The position numbers and the translations under genes were made by a program. A DNA stretch of 64,000 nucleotides from Epiperipatus broadwayi (taxonomy: Eukaryota; Onychophora; Udeonychophora; Euonychophora; Peripatidae): positions 5,644,001-5,708,000 of the forward strand of contig JAQFVV010000013.1 in NCBI GenBank assembly GCA_028023455.1. The letters are read 5' to 3'. The number at the start of each line of letters is the position of its first letter. Position 1 is the first letter of the stretch. The notes beneath the pieces are model-generated. The model saw only the letters and a program-made list of their open reading frames with translations. It did not search any database and had not been told where the DNA came from. Of the stretch, positions 48,032 to 60,475 are shown piece after piece.

Positions 48032-49121
48032 TTTATTTCCAACTTCCTTTAAATGCCTGTTCTTGCTTTATAATAAATGCATATATATATATATTATACT
48101 AAGGTATACATTTAATATGTTCAAATAAATTAAACACACATTTAATTATATAATGTACACACATAACTAATGAGGTCTTTGATTTAAAAGTCTTATTACG
48201 AAAGCTAAGCTAATGCATGTAGATAGATCATTAATAGTTTTATATTTGGTTTAAATTAAAATTATAGTTCTTGAAATGTTTAATATTGAAGACAAAATGA
48301 ATGTTTACCTAGGATTTGAACATGTGAATAATGCTATGTAACTTCTGCTGGTTCTCTGACTCCAACCAGTTGGGATGTATAGGAATTTACTTACTGATTT
48401 TAGCACAGACACTGATGTTTTCCAGTTTTACATGGACATGGTTTCTTCCTCGAACTGACTGCTGATGTCACTGTAGCACATTCTAGATGATAGGACATTC
48501 ATTCTGAATAATTAATAACTTTTAATGATATTTATTTTATGAATGCCTGATTGAATAATAAACAATACAAAATCCCCCCTTTTATAGCTAGCATTCCTTA
48601 TCTGAGGATCGATCAAGCAATCTGATTCAATCCTATTTGGCCATCATTCCTTTTATTTAAGAGTTCAAACTTTGTTCTAGTCCTTGCATTGGTTATTTTA
48701 TTTCAGTCAAACAGTAGTATTAGTTCCTTTGTTTGTTAATTATTTCCATTGTTTCAATTTTAATTTTCATTTCTTTTATCTACATTGCATTAGCTTTCTA
48801 AAAAAAAATTCTTTGTTTTAATTAATTTTTTATAGACACACACATTCCCTATTACACCCTATTACAAGACTAAATGAGCGATTTATTTTATTAATTTAAA
48901 ACTAACAACGCTAATCGTTTTCATTTTAATTTTTATTTATTATCGAAATCTTTCCCCCTCCCCTTTCTTTTGTTTTTTTTTCTTTTTCTCAAACTTTCAT
49001 GAAAATCTTTCTGAAATTTAAACTAACTTTTTTTTAAAAAAAATTTTTTTTTTAGAATTTTCTTCCAATAAAATTAGTTTTCGTTAACTCTTAGAAATAT
49101 GTAATGACCTACATCAGTACA
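48032..49121. other. AT-rich, no feature recognised
   Basis: A patch richer in G+C at 48310-48500 was examined for exons without success. T- and A-rich homopolymers are frequent near 48960-49060. Confidence 0.35.
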
Positions 49122-49135
49122 ATATATATATATAT

Positions 49136-51499
49136 TGTAAGTGGATGTATCAACCAACCCCACTCTTTGTTGGATTTATTTTCTGATGAGCATATTGCAG
49201 GAAGAAACTATCAATTGGTATTCCCCACTACAACAATATTTCCTGCTCATCAGAGGATGTAGTGCCATAGAGACTGGAAACATCTAAAAATTTATGTGTT
49301 TGGTTTCCCAAATGGAACCACTAGAGGTCCTTCTCACTACAATCTTACTTACCCATGTCAAGTTATTCCAGATATAGCTCAGGTGACATAAGTTTCTTTT
49401 GAACCAGTGCGTAAATAGATGAATGATGCAAATGAAATTGACAACAGGTATTATTTATTCAGAAACAATAATTTTATTTAATAATAATATTCTGTATAGA
49501 GAAGAAAAGATTTACTGACAGTCTCTATACTGGCTGTCTTCATATCTATGTGGACATTACAGATGTTTTCTGATCATTCCTGAGTGGGAATTGTCTTTCT
49601 AGGTTTGAAGCTTTTTCATCTGTATAGATACATATCCATGTGTATAGAAGTAATTAATTTATCCAGGTATCATTTGTTCTAATCCAGGTATCTTGAAGCA
49701 TTTATTTTAATCCAGGTACCTTGAAGTAGTTGTTTCATTTAACATATCATACAAATGTGCGTTTGAACCACTTATCCATCATATAGGTACAATTTTTATG
49801 TCATTATTTAGAAGAGATGTATTACTACTTAAAATATTATATTGGTTTTGAATCACTTATTTCATCATATCAATGTGGTTTGAAGTCATTATTTGAATGG
49901 ATTTATTATTATTTAATATATTATATATCTGTGGGTTTGAACCACTTATTCATCATATCAGTGCAGTTTGAAATCATTATTTGGATGCATTTTATTAATA
50001 TCTAATATAATATATAGCTGTGGGTTTGAACCACTTATTCGTCATATCAGTGCTGTTTGAAATCATTATTTGGATGCATTTTATTAATATTTAATATATT
50101 ATATAGCTGTGGGTTTGAACCACTTATTCATCATATCAGTGCAATTTGAAATCATTATTTGGATGCATTTTATAAATATTTAATATATTATATAGCTGTG
50201 GGTTTGAACCACTTATTCATCATACCAGTGCAGTTTGAAATCATTATTTGGACACATTTTATTAATAATTCTTAATTCACATCTACCATTTATTCAGGTA
50301 TATGTGAACCTATTCATCATTGTTCACATATATAACAAATTTTAATCTATAATTTTTTATTCACTTACATAAACATTTCATTAATTTATATGTGTGTGGA
50401 TCCAGATTTAATTAATTTTATCCAAGCATTTTGTAAAATAATAAATGTCATTTTCATTATTAATAATTTATTTTATGTAGATACAAATTAGCATGAATGT
50501 CATTATAGAATTATTTTCAGATTAGCAAAATCATTTTTACATATTTAGTTCAATAAATGCATCTTACAAAATATTTTTAATTCATCTATTACTTCAATGT
50601 GTTCCATTTTTAAATATATTTCCTTACAATCAATCAATTTTTTTTTTAAAAAGTGACTTTATTTTTATATAATTTCACTTGATTGTAGAGAAAAAAATTA
50701 GTACATTTTACAAAAATATTTTTATGTATTGTAAAAGGTGCATAATTTCACTATCTGAACCTGCATCTGCTGGTGGTTCACTATAAATTTCCCAACCAAT
50801 AAGGGGAGTTCTGAGAACTCAACAAGCTGATGGTCAGTTCACAGGCCTTGATTTTATTTTACTTCATAACTGAACAGAGGGCAGAGAAGAGAGAAAGCCA
50901 TTTTCTATTATTCAGACATTTGAAGATATAATATTTTAATCACTTGTTTTTCATTTAATATTTTATTAGTTACAGGTTCCTTCTTTTTATTATTCATGGT
51001 GCTCCAAGCTTTGTTGGGCCAGTAGTCATATAATCTGGATTTCCCTAGTTCACTAGTAACAGTCTTGATGCTTTCTAATAATATGTCTGCTACAAAATCC
51101 ACTAAGCAATCTCTACTCCCCTATTTATCTCTTTAATATACTTTTCTTATCTATCAGTCTTTAGATTGATCTAGCACCCTACCTTTTTGAAGAACCATGT
51201 TAATTTTCTTTTTTTATTGGCCACCTACTTTTGGCAGGAACAGATTCTAATGACTTTTATCTGCCCATGGCAATCTTTTTTTTATTAACTGTTAATTACA
51301 GCATTCTTTTTGATAATCTGTAAACATTAAACTTTTGCAAAATATTACACTTTAACAGTACTTTTAATATTTTAAAATATTAATTTTCAATGTTTTAACT
51401 TTTATTTTGAAAACTGTGTCAGCTTTAAGTTTTATCTCAACAGTTTTAAATTTGGGGGAGAACTTCAAATTATATATGTGAAACAATGTGTCTGTTTTA
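49136..51499 (-). mobile_element. 3' LTR (2,364 bp) of a gag-only LTR retrotransposon
   Basis: This aligns along its whole length with 54121-56470, in the same orientation, at roughly 85-90% by eye. On the plus strand it begins TGTAAGTGGA and ends TCTGTTTTA; in the element's own (minus) orientation it therefore runs TAAAACAG...TTACA, an unusual TA...CA pair of ends. The flank is (AT)n, and the right LTR is also followed by ATATAT, compatible with a 4-6 bp target duplication. Inside lies an ~89-bp minisatellite (six units). A splice-donor-like GTAAGTAAG occurs on the minus strand near 49343-49351. Because gag is on the minus strand, this is the 3' LTR. Confidence 0.85.
49757..50285. repeat. 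89-bp minisatellite in the LTR, about six units
   Basis: Units begin with GGGTTTGAACCACTTATTC at 49933, 50022, 50111 and 50200 (exact 89-bp period). Two more diverged units lie upstream (about 49757 and 49843). The first units are the most diverged and the last ones nearly identical to each other, a typical sign of unequal exchange. The other LTR has about five units. Confidence 0.9.
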
Positions 51500-52017
51500 T
51501 TATCCTGCTAAATTTTGGGTTGAAATTGCCTGGAAATACAATTTCATTTCACACACTATTATTTTATTATTGTTGGGTCTTTACTTGGGGTGAGATAGCC
51601 TGATAAACAGGGTAAATGAGATGGGGAAAAATGAATAGTGAACTGCAGTCTTCAATGTCAGGACAAGCAGATGGCCAAGCAATGCTCCATGACATCAAGA
51701 GAAAATACCTCATTTTTAAGCACTACCTCTCCTGTACCTAGACAGTTCATCCAATATGAGTAGGATCCAGAAAATATATTTGGCACTGAACCAGCCTTGC
51801 TCATCTCTTGTAAGTTTTAGGGGCCTATTTAGGTTGTCTATTCATGAGACCTATCAATCACTGCTGAACTACTCTATGAGCTCAACATCTAGGTCTGGAT
51901 AGTCCTGAACATATACTTTAGAGCATCATGAACATTATGCATCCAAGAAGCCATGCTCAATCATCCATCCATCACAATAAGAAAAAAAAATTCACACATC
52001 TCTTCCACCTTTCTCAT

Positions 52018-53638
52018 ACATTCCTTCTATCAGCTATCTTAGCTTCATTATTACAAGGTGTAACTACATCCAGGTTTGGGATACTGAGGATCATGATCAG
52101 TTTTCTGATGATAATTTTCCATGTTTTGAGGTGATGATCTCCTATATTCTCTTGTCTTTGGTCATTAGTCAGGCCAGACATCATCATGGTGGCTTCCCAC
52201 TGGTACATTATTTTTCTGTAGTTCAGTGTTACTACTGGACGTTTTCACTATTCAAGTCTGGTATGGACTATGGATTTCACCTACTGAATTCCTTTCTCTC
52301 TTCCATGGCGGTGCTTCATTTTTTTGTTGACAATACGATGGCAGTGTCTTATAATTGTAGTATTGTGGAGGTGATTTCCTCTTATAATGTATAGCACCTA
52401 ATCTTGGCCCATCATTTCTCCTATATGGAGCTCAATTTGGCAGTTGGACCCTCCTTCTTTATTGGTTGCTGAGGTACACAGTTATCATATGCTGTTAACA
52501 ATTCTGCCACCTGCTCAATGGATTGGTGATCCATCCCAATTAGCATTCTTTCAACATAAGTAGGGAAACTGTGGTGGATCAACCTGATGATTTGAAATTC
52601 TGATAATAGGTTCACTGTCAGGGCCCTTAAGTTGACCACTTGTTTTCTGAAGAAAGGTGTGTAAGGTTCACCAGGTGGACATTTTTTCTGGGATACCTTA
52701 TACTTGATACCCTCTTGACAGTCATCACTCCAGTAGCAGCTAAAGATTGCCCTTCTAAAATCATTAAAATTGGTTGGTTGGCTAAACAACAAATCCCACC
52801 AGGCTTGAGCTGCACCCTGAAAATGGCTTCAGGCTATTGCCAGTTTTGCCCCCTCAAGCATTGCATTAATACTGAAGTACCAGTCTAAACATTTTATGTG
52901 TTCAATAGGTGTCTCATGAGGGCCTCCTAAAACCCTCTTATCTTAAGCAATTGGTTCACAATTCCTGGCATTTAATTGTCTACTGACACTTCTTGGTTAA
53001 TTTTTTTATAAATTTTCTTCTTAAAAAAGATTTTCTTTGGAATTGTTGCTATCCATTTCTTTACTGGAAATGCACAGCTGCTTTTTATCTTCAGTTCTCT
53101 CACTTGGGTGTTCAAACTGTCCACCTGCTCCTGCATGGATTCCTAGATTTGTTCAAGTTTCATATCTATGGCTTTGCAAATTTGGGTCATCTCAACCTCT
53201 TGCTCTATTAGTGACCCTTTAACTTCATCCATGACTTTTTTAATTTTCAATATTTGGTCATTCATCTGTTTAATTAATAGCTCAAATTTTTCATTTTGAC
53301 TTTTCATTGCTTCTGAGATGTGCTTTTCTATTCTTCAGTTTGCTTCTATTGTTTGCTTATCTTCTCTTGGTTTTTCTCTTTGTTATCTTCTTCTCTTTGT
53401 TCATCACTTTTTTGTTATCTTCTCTTTGCTCATCTCTTTTTTTGTTATTTTCTTCTCATTGTTTGTTATCATTTTCTCTTTGTTCATTTCATTTTCTGTT
53501 AATTTCTTTTATCATTTTCATCCGATGGACTAGCATGGAAGCCTCATTCATTTTCTGTGCTTGTTGTTGATCATCTGCATTGGGATCATTATCTTCTCAC
53601 TTTTGTCCTTTCCCAGGAAGATTCTCTGTGTTCACCAT
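52018..53638 (-). pseudogene. gag: retrotransposon gag relic
   Basis: Minus strand. Start at the ATG at 53638 (MVNTENLPGKGQK). The N-terminal third is a Lys/Glu/Gln-rich coiled coil (for example QMNDQILKIKKVMDEVK, then VDSLNTQVRELKIKSS), with an in-frame TAG between. From about 52930 comes a Gag (retrotrans_gag-like) capsid domain: VLGGPHETPIEHIKCLDWY, FQGAAQAWWDLLFSQPTNF, a Y-W-S/Q-E-x-x-K-Y motif, then LIHHSFPTYVERMLIGM and LLTAYDN. The pattern L-x-G-x-A-x-x-W-W followed by a H-[FS]-P helix is characteristic of LTR-retrotransposon Gag. After the stop at 52421 a shifted frame continues as a basic, Tyr/Pro/Asn-rich tail (KRKSPPQYYNYKTLPSY) with no CCHC zinc knuckle. Several stops and at least two frameshifts make it inactive. 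Confidence 0.8.
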
Positions 53639-53809
53639 CTTTTTTTCCTCTGGTTATCATCTATTTAAACTACAATTTATTTCTTTGCTATATTTACTCT
53701 TTGACAACATTTTTACTATTGATTTTCTTTTATTTTTTTTTATTCAATAAGCTTTTATCTCTCTCTCTACACCATGGTTCAGCCTTGTCTTCTTTATCAT
53801 GCCTGTTTT

Positions 53810-54017
53810 GTTCTTCTTGCCATTTACTTTACTTAGCTCTCTTAACTTCCTCTTCTCTTTTTTTTCTGGCTCATTTTACATCTCCAAACCATATGCACTG
53901 TTTACATCCTCTTGTTCTTGTTGCCATTTACTTTACATAGCTCTCTTAACTTCCTCTTCTCTTTTTTTTCTGGCTCATTTTACATCTCCAAACCATGTGC
54001 ACTGTTTACATCCTCAG
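53810..54017. repeat. 104-bp tandem duplication in the gag leader
   Basis: Two units, 53810-53913 and 53914-54017, are nearly identical (both contain AGCTCTCTTAACTTCCTCTT). They lie between the 5' LTR and gag. The high similarity compared with the divergence of the LTRs suggests that the duplication is younger than the insertion. Confidence 0.85.
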
Positions 54018-54120
54018 AATCATAATTGCATCTGGCTTGTACTCTTCTTGTTCAACTGTTTTCTTCTTTTATGTCTATAAGCAGATTGACTAGATTGAGC
54101 CACATGCTTAGAGTGACAAA

Positions 54121-56470
54121 TGTAATTGGACATACAAATAAACCCCATTCTTTGTTGGTTTTATTTCCTGATGAGCATATTTCAGAAAGGAACTATCAAT
54201 TGGCATTCCCCAATGCAGATGTAACCCCACCTACAACAATATTTTTTGCTCATCAGAGAATGTAGCACCATAGAGACTCGAAACATCTAGAAATTTATGT
54301 GTTTGGTTTTCCAAATGGTGCCAGTAGAGTTCCATCTCACTACAACCTTACTTACCCACATCAAGTTATTCCAGACATAGCTCAGGTGACATGAGATTCT
54401 TGTGAACCAATGCATAAATAGATGAATGAATGCAAATGAAATTGACAACAGGTATTATTTATTTAGAAACAATAATTTTATTTAATAATATTACGTATAA
54501 AATTCTTAAAAAAGAAGAAAAGATTTGCTGACAGTCTCTGTACTGGTTGTCTTCATATCTATGTGGACATTACAGATGTTTTTTGATCATTCCTGAGTGG
54601 GAATTATCCTTCTAGGTTTGAAGCTCCCTCATCTGCATAGATATGTATCCATGTGTATAAAAGTAATTAATTTATCTAGGTATCTTGAAGTATTTGTTCT
54701 AATTGAGGTATCTTGAAGTATTTATTTTAATCCAGGTATCTTGAAGGAGTTGTTTTATTTAACATATTATACAAGTTGGGTTTGAATCGCTTATTCTTCA
54801 TATAGGTGCAGTTTTGATGTCATTATTTGGAAGAGAACTATTACTACTTAAAATATTATATAGGTTTTGAACCACTTATTCATTCATATCAAGGTGGTTT
54901 GAAGTCATTATTTGGAAGAGATTTATTAAATATATTATAGAGACGTGGATTTGAACCACTTATTTATCATATCAATGTGGTTTGAAGTCATTATTTGGAC
55001 ACATTTTATTATTTAATATATTATATAGCTTTGGGTTTGAACCACTTATTCATATCAGTATGATTTGAAGTGATTATTTAGATGCACTTTATTATTATTT
55101 AATGTATTATATAGGTGTGGGCTTGAACCAGTTATTCATCATATCAGTGTGGTTTGAAGTCATTATTTGGATGCACTTTATTAATATTTCTTAATTGACA
55201 TCTACCATTTATTCAGGTATGTGTGTACTTATTCATTATTGTTCGTGTATATAACAAATTTTAATCTATAATTTCTTATTCACTTACATAAACATTTCCT
55301 TAATTTATATGTGTGTGGATCCAGATTTAATTAATTCTATCCAAGAATTTTGTAAAATAATAAATGTTATTTTTATTATTAATAATTTATTTTATGTAGA
55401 TACAAATTAGGATGAATTTCATTATAGAATTAGTTCAGATTTACAAAATCATTTTTACATATTTAGTTCAATAAACACATCTTACAAAATATTTTTAATT
55501 CATCTATTACTTCAATGCATCTATTACTTCAATGTGTTCCATTTTTAAATATATTTCCTTACAATCAATCACTGTTAAAAAAAAGTGACATTTCATTATT
55601 ATATAATATAACTTTATATATGTACATTTGACAAAATATTTTTACATATTATAAAAGACATACAATTTCCCTACCTGAACCTGCATGTTCACTACAAATT
55701 TTCCAATCAATAAGGGGGTTATGAGAGGTCAACAAGTCAATGGACAGTTTATAGGCCTTGATTTTATTTTACTTCATAACTGAACAGAGGACAGAGGAGA
55801 GAGAAAGTCATTTTGTATTACTCAGACATTTGAAGATATAATATTTTATGCACTTGTTTCTTCATTTATTATTTTATACAGGTTCTTTCTTTTTATTATT
55901 CATGGTGCTCCAAGCTTTGTTGGGTCAGTAGTCATATAATCTACATTTCCCTAGTTCACTAGTAACAGTCTTGATGCTTTCTAATGATATGTCTGCTAAA
56001 AAATCCCCTAAGCAATCTCTACTCCTCTCTTTATCTCTTTATGCTTTTCTTATTTATCAATCGTTGGATCGATCTAGCACCAACCTTTTCAGAGGCCCAA
56101 GTGTTTATTTTCTTTCCTCATTGGCCATCTACTTTTGGTGGGAACAGATCCTAATGACTCTTATCTGATGTTTTTGAAAACATCTATTGATTTTGATGCC
56201 CACAGCAATCCTTTTTTATTAACTTTTAATTACAGCCTTCTTTTTGATAATCTGTAAACATTAAACTTTTGCAAAATACTACATTTTAACAGCACTTTTA
56301 ATATTTTAAATTTTAATTTTTAAATTGTTGTTCTCAAAACATAGAAATACTTTGTTTTAACTTTTATTTTTAAAAACTGCATCAACTTTTTTTTAATTTT
56401 ATCTCAACAGCTTTAAATTTGGGAAGGGAATAACTTCGAATTATATATGAGAAACAATGAATCTGTTTTA
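54121..56470 (-). mobile_element. 5' LTR (2,350 bp) of the gag-only LTR retrotransposon
   Basis: This is the partner of 49136-51499. On the plus strand it begins TGTAATTGGA and ends TCTGTTTTA at 56470, then ATATAT. It contains about five units of the ~89-bp minisatellite at 54778-55195 and one additional short tandem step (CATCTATTACTTCAATG twice near 55500-55530). Being upstream of gag on the minus strand, it is the 5' LTR and should hold the promoter, but I could not identify a convincing core promoter. Confidence 0.85.
54778..55195. repeat. ~85-89-bp minisatellite in the 5' LTR, about five units
   Basis: Units start with GG[GAT]TTTGAA[CT]C or GGGCTTGAACC near 54778, 54863, 54948, 55034 and 55120. 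It is homologous to the array at 49757-50285 but has one unit fewer and irregular lengths. Confidence 0.8.
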
Positions 56471-57130
56471 ATATATTGTGCCAGACCGTAGAACATCCAT
56501 GCACAAGATGGCACAGCTAACTTTATTGAATTTATTGAATAAACAATGAGAGTTGGTCTATACTAGATTCCCATCTTCTTGCATACATAACTAACATGTA
56601 TATATTAGTTATTTTGAAATAATAACACACTATAAATGTATCATATTTATTGTAAATGTTCTAATACGTATAATAACACACTATAAATGTATCATATTTA
56701 TTGTAAACGTATATGTAATATGTATATGTATAAAGATTTCTGTATATTAATTTTTTTCTTTTTTGATAATTTTAAAATGTTTTTTTTTTTGAAAAAACAA
56801 AATATTTTTTTCTGTGTATGAAAAGAATCTTCTATTTAAAAGATGGATTTAATTAATCTTTGTCTTTCTATTTTTTTTTTTTTTGTATTAATCAGGTAGA
56901 GTTTTTTTTTTTTAAATTAATTTGTAAATGAAATTACAAGAATGTTATCTAAAGAATGTGGGTGATCTATTACTCCAATATGGAGTTTGAAATTCCTAAA
57001 AAGAAAAAAATAGGAAAAAGAGATTTTGAAACAAAATTTTGTAAAAGAATGTACTAAAAGTAAAAATTTATCTGACGCAATAGCTCGAAGGGGGATGTAA
57101 GCAATTGCAACTTGTGGGCGGATGGGGATA
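56471..57130. other. AT-rich flank, no feature recognised
   Basis: A ~45-bp direct repeat (TAATAACACACTATAAATGT...) occurs at about 56621 and 56671. Several long T and A runs occur at 56770-56920. There is no gene. Confidence 0.4.
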
Positions 57131-57144
57131 TATATATATATAAC

Positions 57145-57285
57145 CTACCTGTGAAATGTAGAGATTAGTTTTTTTTTTATTATTGGACTGGGAGAGCTAC
57201 ATGAATCTATATGTGGTGTAAGAGATTATTTATTGGACTGAGAGAGCTACAAGAATCTACTTATGAGATGTGGGGAGATTATTAG
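57145..57285. repeat. short tandem repeat, two to three ~55-bp units
   Basis: TATTGGACTGGGAGAGCTAC and TATTGGACTGAGAGAGCTAC recur about 53 bp apart, with the following AGAATCTA-type blocks; a partial third AGATTAT start follows. Confidence 0.65.
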
Positions 57286-57289
57286 ACAT

Positions 57290-58780
57290 TTATTCTTTTG
57301 GCTCAATATGCTGCTGGATTGCAGAGTATTTTTTTTATTCAAGAAGGAGTTTGATGCATATAATTTTTTTTGTTTATGGGGCATGCCAGTTATGAACAAA
57401 CATAAACTTTTGTTGAATGTTTTTCCTTGAGGTTTGCGTAGATATTAATTGAAGCTACCAACACCCATATGAATTTGGAAATCATTTAATCATACCCAGT
57501 GCAGTGATTAATCAAAATGAAAGAAAAATATTTTGAATTGCCATTACTAAAATGATAACCAAGTTTCATCCACTTCCCTGGAAAACCATGGAGTAGAAAG
57601 AACCATAGCAGTACACCCGCCTGTTCAGATATGTAGTCACCAAGATGTATGTGTTAGAGACTCAGTGTATCATGATTGAAGGACTCTACAAGGATGGTAA
57701 GAAGTTAAAGTGAACATCTCCATATTTTCTGGTAGTTTTGATGGTCCGCCCAGAAGTTTGAACCCAGAGAGCAGGCAGATAGAGATGAGTACAACAACAA
57801 AAAAAGATGTTTATAATTTTTTTTTGTTTTATTGTTTGTATTATTAGAGTGGATATAACAAGTATAATTGTACTATATTTACTAACACATTATAAGATAT
57901 AATCATTTTTTTGTATTGTATAAAATATTGTAAAATAATATTGCTTATACATAAATCTCACTCAAATCCACTAAATATAGATTATTTTCTTTTTCTTTTT
58001 CCTCATTTTACCTTTATGTCTTATTTAATTTTAATCATAGTGGCATCACCTTACATGGAATGACCTAGAGCCAGCCTATACATTTTTTATATATATATAA
58101 ATTTAATATACATGTAAAATATAACTTTACGTACCTAAATGTAAAGGTGTATATAATCTTAAAAGTTTATTTGAGCAAATGGGGAAAATTCAAGGGGTTA
58201 GATCTGTGTATAACATTTCATTATTTTGAGGGATTTATAAAATGAAACAGTCATTGTTTTGTGCGGGGAGAGGGGACTATAGACTACACCCATTGGCATT
58301 GACCATTTTATATTTTATGGCAAATAAGTTAACTTACATATAAGTTATAAAATGGATTTTTTTGTTTCTTTGTTCATTTTAATCTAAATGTAGACTTGAA
58401 TATAAGGATTTAAATATTCTTGTATAATTATATGTAGAATCATAGAAAGCCATATAATGAATTTATGACTTAATATTATATTGTTTAAATCTATCTGTGG
58501 TGGAGGGGGGGGTTTGTTAAATAAATGATATTATTTCATATTTCAGTTGTTTATCATATATATATATATATGTTTAAAAAATGAAAAATGCAATCACCTA
58601 TTTGTAATATCTGCTTACCACAGCTATAAAAAGTTATAGCAATGCTTACCCAAAGTACCTGAGATAGGGAATTATAATTGAGCTAGTCATTGGGAGAGTA
58701 TATCAGGGAGTTGAATTATAATATACTTTTCACCCAGTTTTCCTTCATCCAAATAAAACATATGTCCAAGAACGAAAAAT
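57290..58780. other. AT-rich; weak exon-like segment at 57629-57688
   Basis: On the plus strand TATGTAG precedes, and GATGGTAAGAAG follows, a segment with one open frame (TKMYVLETQC...). There is no good polypyrimidine tract and no second exon, so I do not call a gene. A (TA)n run lies at about 58088-58100 and another at 58556-58571. A poly(G) run lies near 58505. Confidence 0.3.
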
Positions 58781-60475
58781 AAATTATCTTTGCATACTCT
58801 CTCGACAGATAGGGAAGGGAAAATTATTTAACATTTTGCTTTCTTTTATTATGTTGGGGGTGGCACTAAAGTTTTGTCTAATAAAAACAATAGTTTTAAA
58901 GGTATGTAAAGAGCGAGGGAAAATGTATACAGGAAAATAGATATTGGGGTGAAAGTATAAATAGTTTAACAAGGGAAGATTATGATTTTATTTGAAATCA
59001 AATTTCTTTTCTCTAATAATTAATAAAGTAATACTCATTTGTATTTAACCTGGGTATTATCAATCTCCCATTTTAAAAATGTATACCTCATTTCATGCTT
59101 GTATACAGATATATTGTATCATTTTTTTAAATGGATAAGGTGTATTGGATTTCAAACTGGTACAATATATATATGTTGTAAGGGATGACTTACAACCAAC
59201 CACCATGCCTATCCCAATTTTTCTCAATGTTTGAATTCAGACCAGTTGGTAGGCAAATAATTTATCCTACATACCTGTTTATATACACGAAACATATATA
59301 TATATATAAACTAATATTTTTGTCTATTTTGAAATTTTTTTTTTTTTGTATACCTTGAAAGCAGAAAAATTGGTTATCTACACAAACACACTTAATATCA
59401 CTAACAACAAAAATAATAACTAATTGACTGATAAGACAGACATGATCAAAAGTTAAAATATATGAGGGAAAAATAGTTGCTAGGTGATTGGGTTTTTAAT
59501 AATGAAGACTAAGTAAAAAAAGAAAAAAAATGTTTTTATGATTTTTTTTTATTAGTTTATAACAATAGGCTTAAACCAGCATGAGAAAAATGTCTCATGG
59601 TTTTCACTTGTTGGATTTAACAACTAAACCATAAGAACATAAAGACTTTTATTTTATTAAAAAAAACTGTTCGGCATTAAAAACAGTAAGAATATAAATT
59701 TTGAAACTTAATGTTTGTATGTAAAAATTAATAGACCTTTATCATTGGGATAGAAAGAAAGTAGAAATTTTATCTCAACTGTTAAAACAACAAACTTGAA
59801 TATATAAATAGCAGAAATGAACTAATGGTTTAATTTGTTCTAGAAAGCTTAAATTGGCTGTTATGGAGATACAGAAAAAGAAATGTGAAACTACTAGAAA
59901 TTGATTGTTTCTATAAGCCATTTTCCTATATATATATATATATATATATATTGAAGCCATGATATAAATATTAGTCAATAGTAAAATAATCATTGCAATG
60001 TGTTTGGGATAAACAAATATACTGTAGGCATCCAATGTCAATTTCGATGCCATTAGAAACCTATGAAAATATCTATTTTACAAAGCATTACTGAATATAA
60101 CTCCTCAATGAATTTATGCTATGTGTTCAGAGGAAATAATTAGTCTGTGCTTGCTTTTCACCAACTAGTATGGAGTGGATAGATATCAACAGAGTCAATG
60201 GACAAGAACATTGTGTATGGAGATTGGCATTAAAGTAAATAGACTTATAGCTGTGGACAATGCTTGTTTTCCTCAGGATATATATATATATATATATCAT
60301 TATTAATATTATTATTTTTGATTCATGTGATTTTTATTTTTGTTATTTCTATTTGCAATTTCATGTCGTGATTTTTTTCCTTTGTGTATTCAACTTTATC
60401 TTCAAATTCAGTCACCTGCATTTTAAGAGTGGTAGCAGTTATGTGAAATGTATTGATATGTTGATATATAAAGGG
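58781..60475. other. AT-rich with several (AT)n microsatellites
   Basis: AT/TA runs lie at about 59164-59175, 59294-59307, 59930-59951 and 60278-60298. An isolated ACTGGTACAATATATATA end near 59158 matches the end of the SINE-like repeats at 24.1 and 60.5 kb. Short frames (58784-58972 -, 59775-60053 -, 60260-60511 +) have no recognisable motif and include translated microsatellite. Confidence 0.4.

Larger units (their letters stand above)
51500..54120 (-). mobile_element. internal region of the gag-only LTR retrotransposon
   Basis: These 2,621 bp lie between the two LTRs. They contain a leader with a 104-bp tandem duplication (53810-54017), a decayed gag gene, and about 500 bp of 3' sequence up to the 3' LTR. 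No protease, reverse transcriptase, RNase H or integrase motif can be read, so this is a non-autonomous element (TR-GAG-like) or a deletion derivative. The sequence next to the 5' LTR (minus strand, from 54120 downwards: TTTGTCACTC) is not a primer-binding site I recognise. Confidence 0.75.

Noticed and set aside
48340-48460. Possible minus-strand terminal exon with a Cys-rich peptide ahead of a GTAAGTAAA donor-like site
   Set aside because: The open frame stops before the donor, the acceptor context is weak, and no partner exon is visible.
53307-54265. Several Leu/Phe/Ser-rich plus-strand frames of 60-127 codons that look like membrane proteins
   Set aside because: They are antisense to the coiled-coil part and leader of the minus-strand gag relic; the C/T-rich bias explains the hydrophobic translation.
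57629-57688. Possible plus-strand exon ending GATG/GTAAGAAG
   Set aside because: The acceptor lacks a polypyrimidine tract, only one frame is open by chance length, and no other exon supports it.
58640-58680. Possible 40-nt minus-strand microexon with good splice-site sequences
   Set aside because: The interior is dominated by a small palindrome (AGCTATAAAAAGTTATAGC-like), and chance splice motifs are common in 64 kb of AT-rich DNA.
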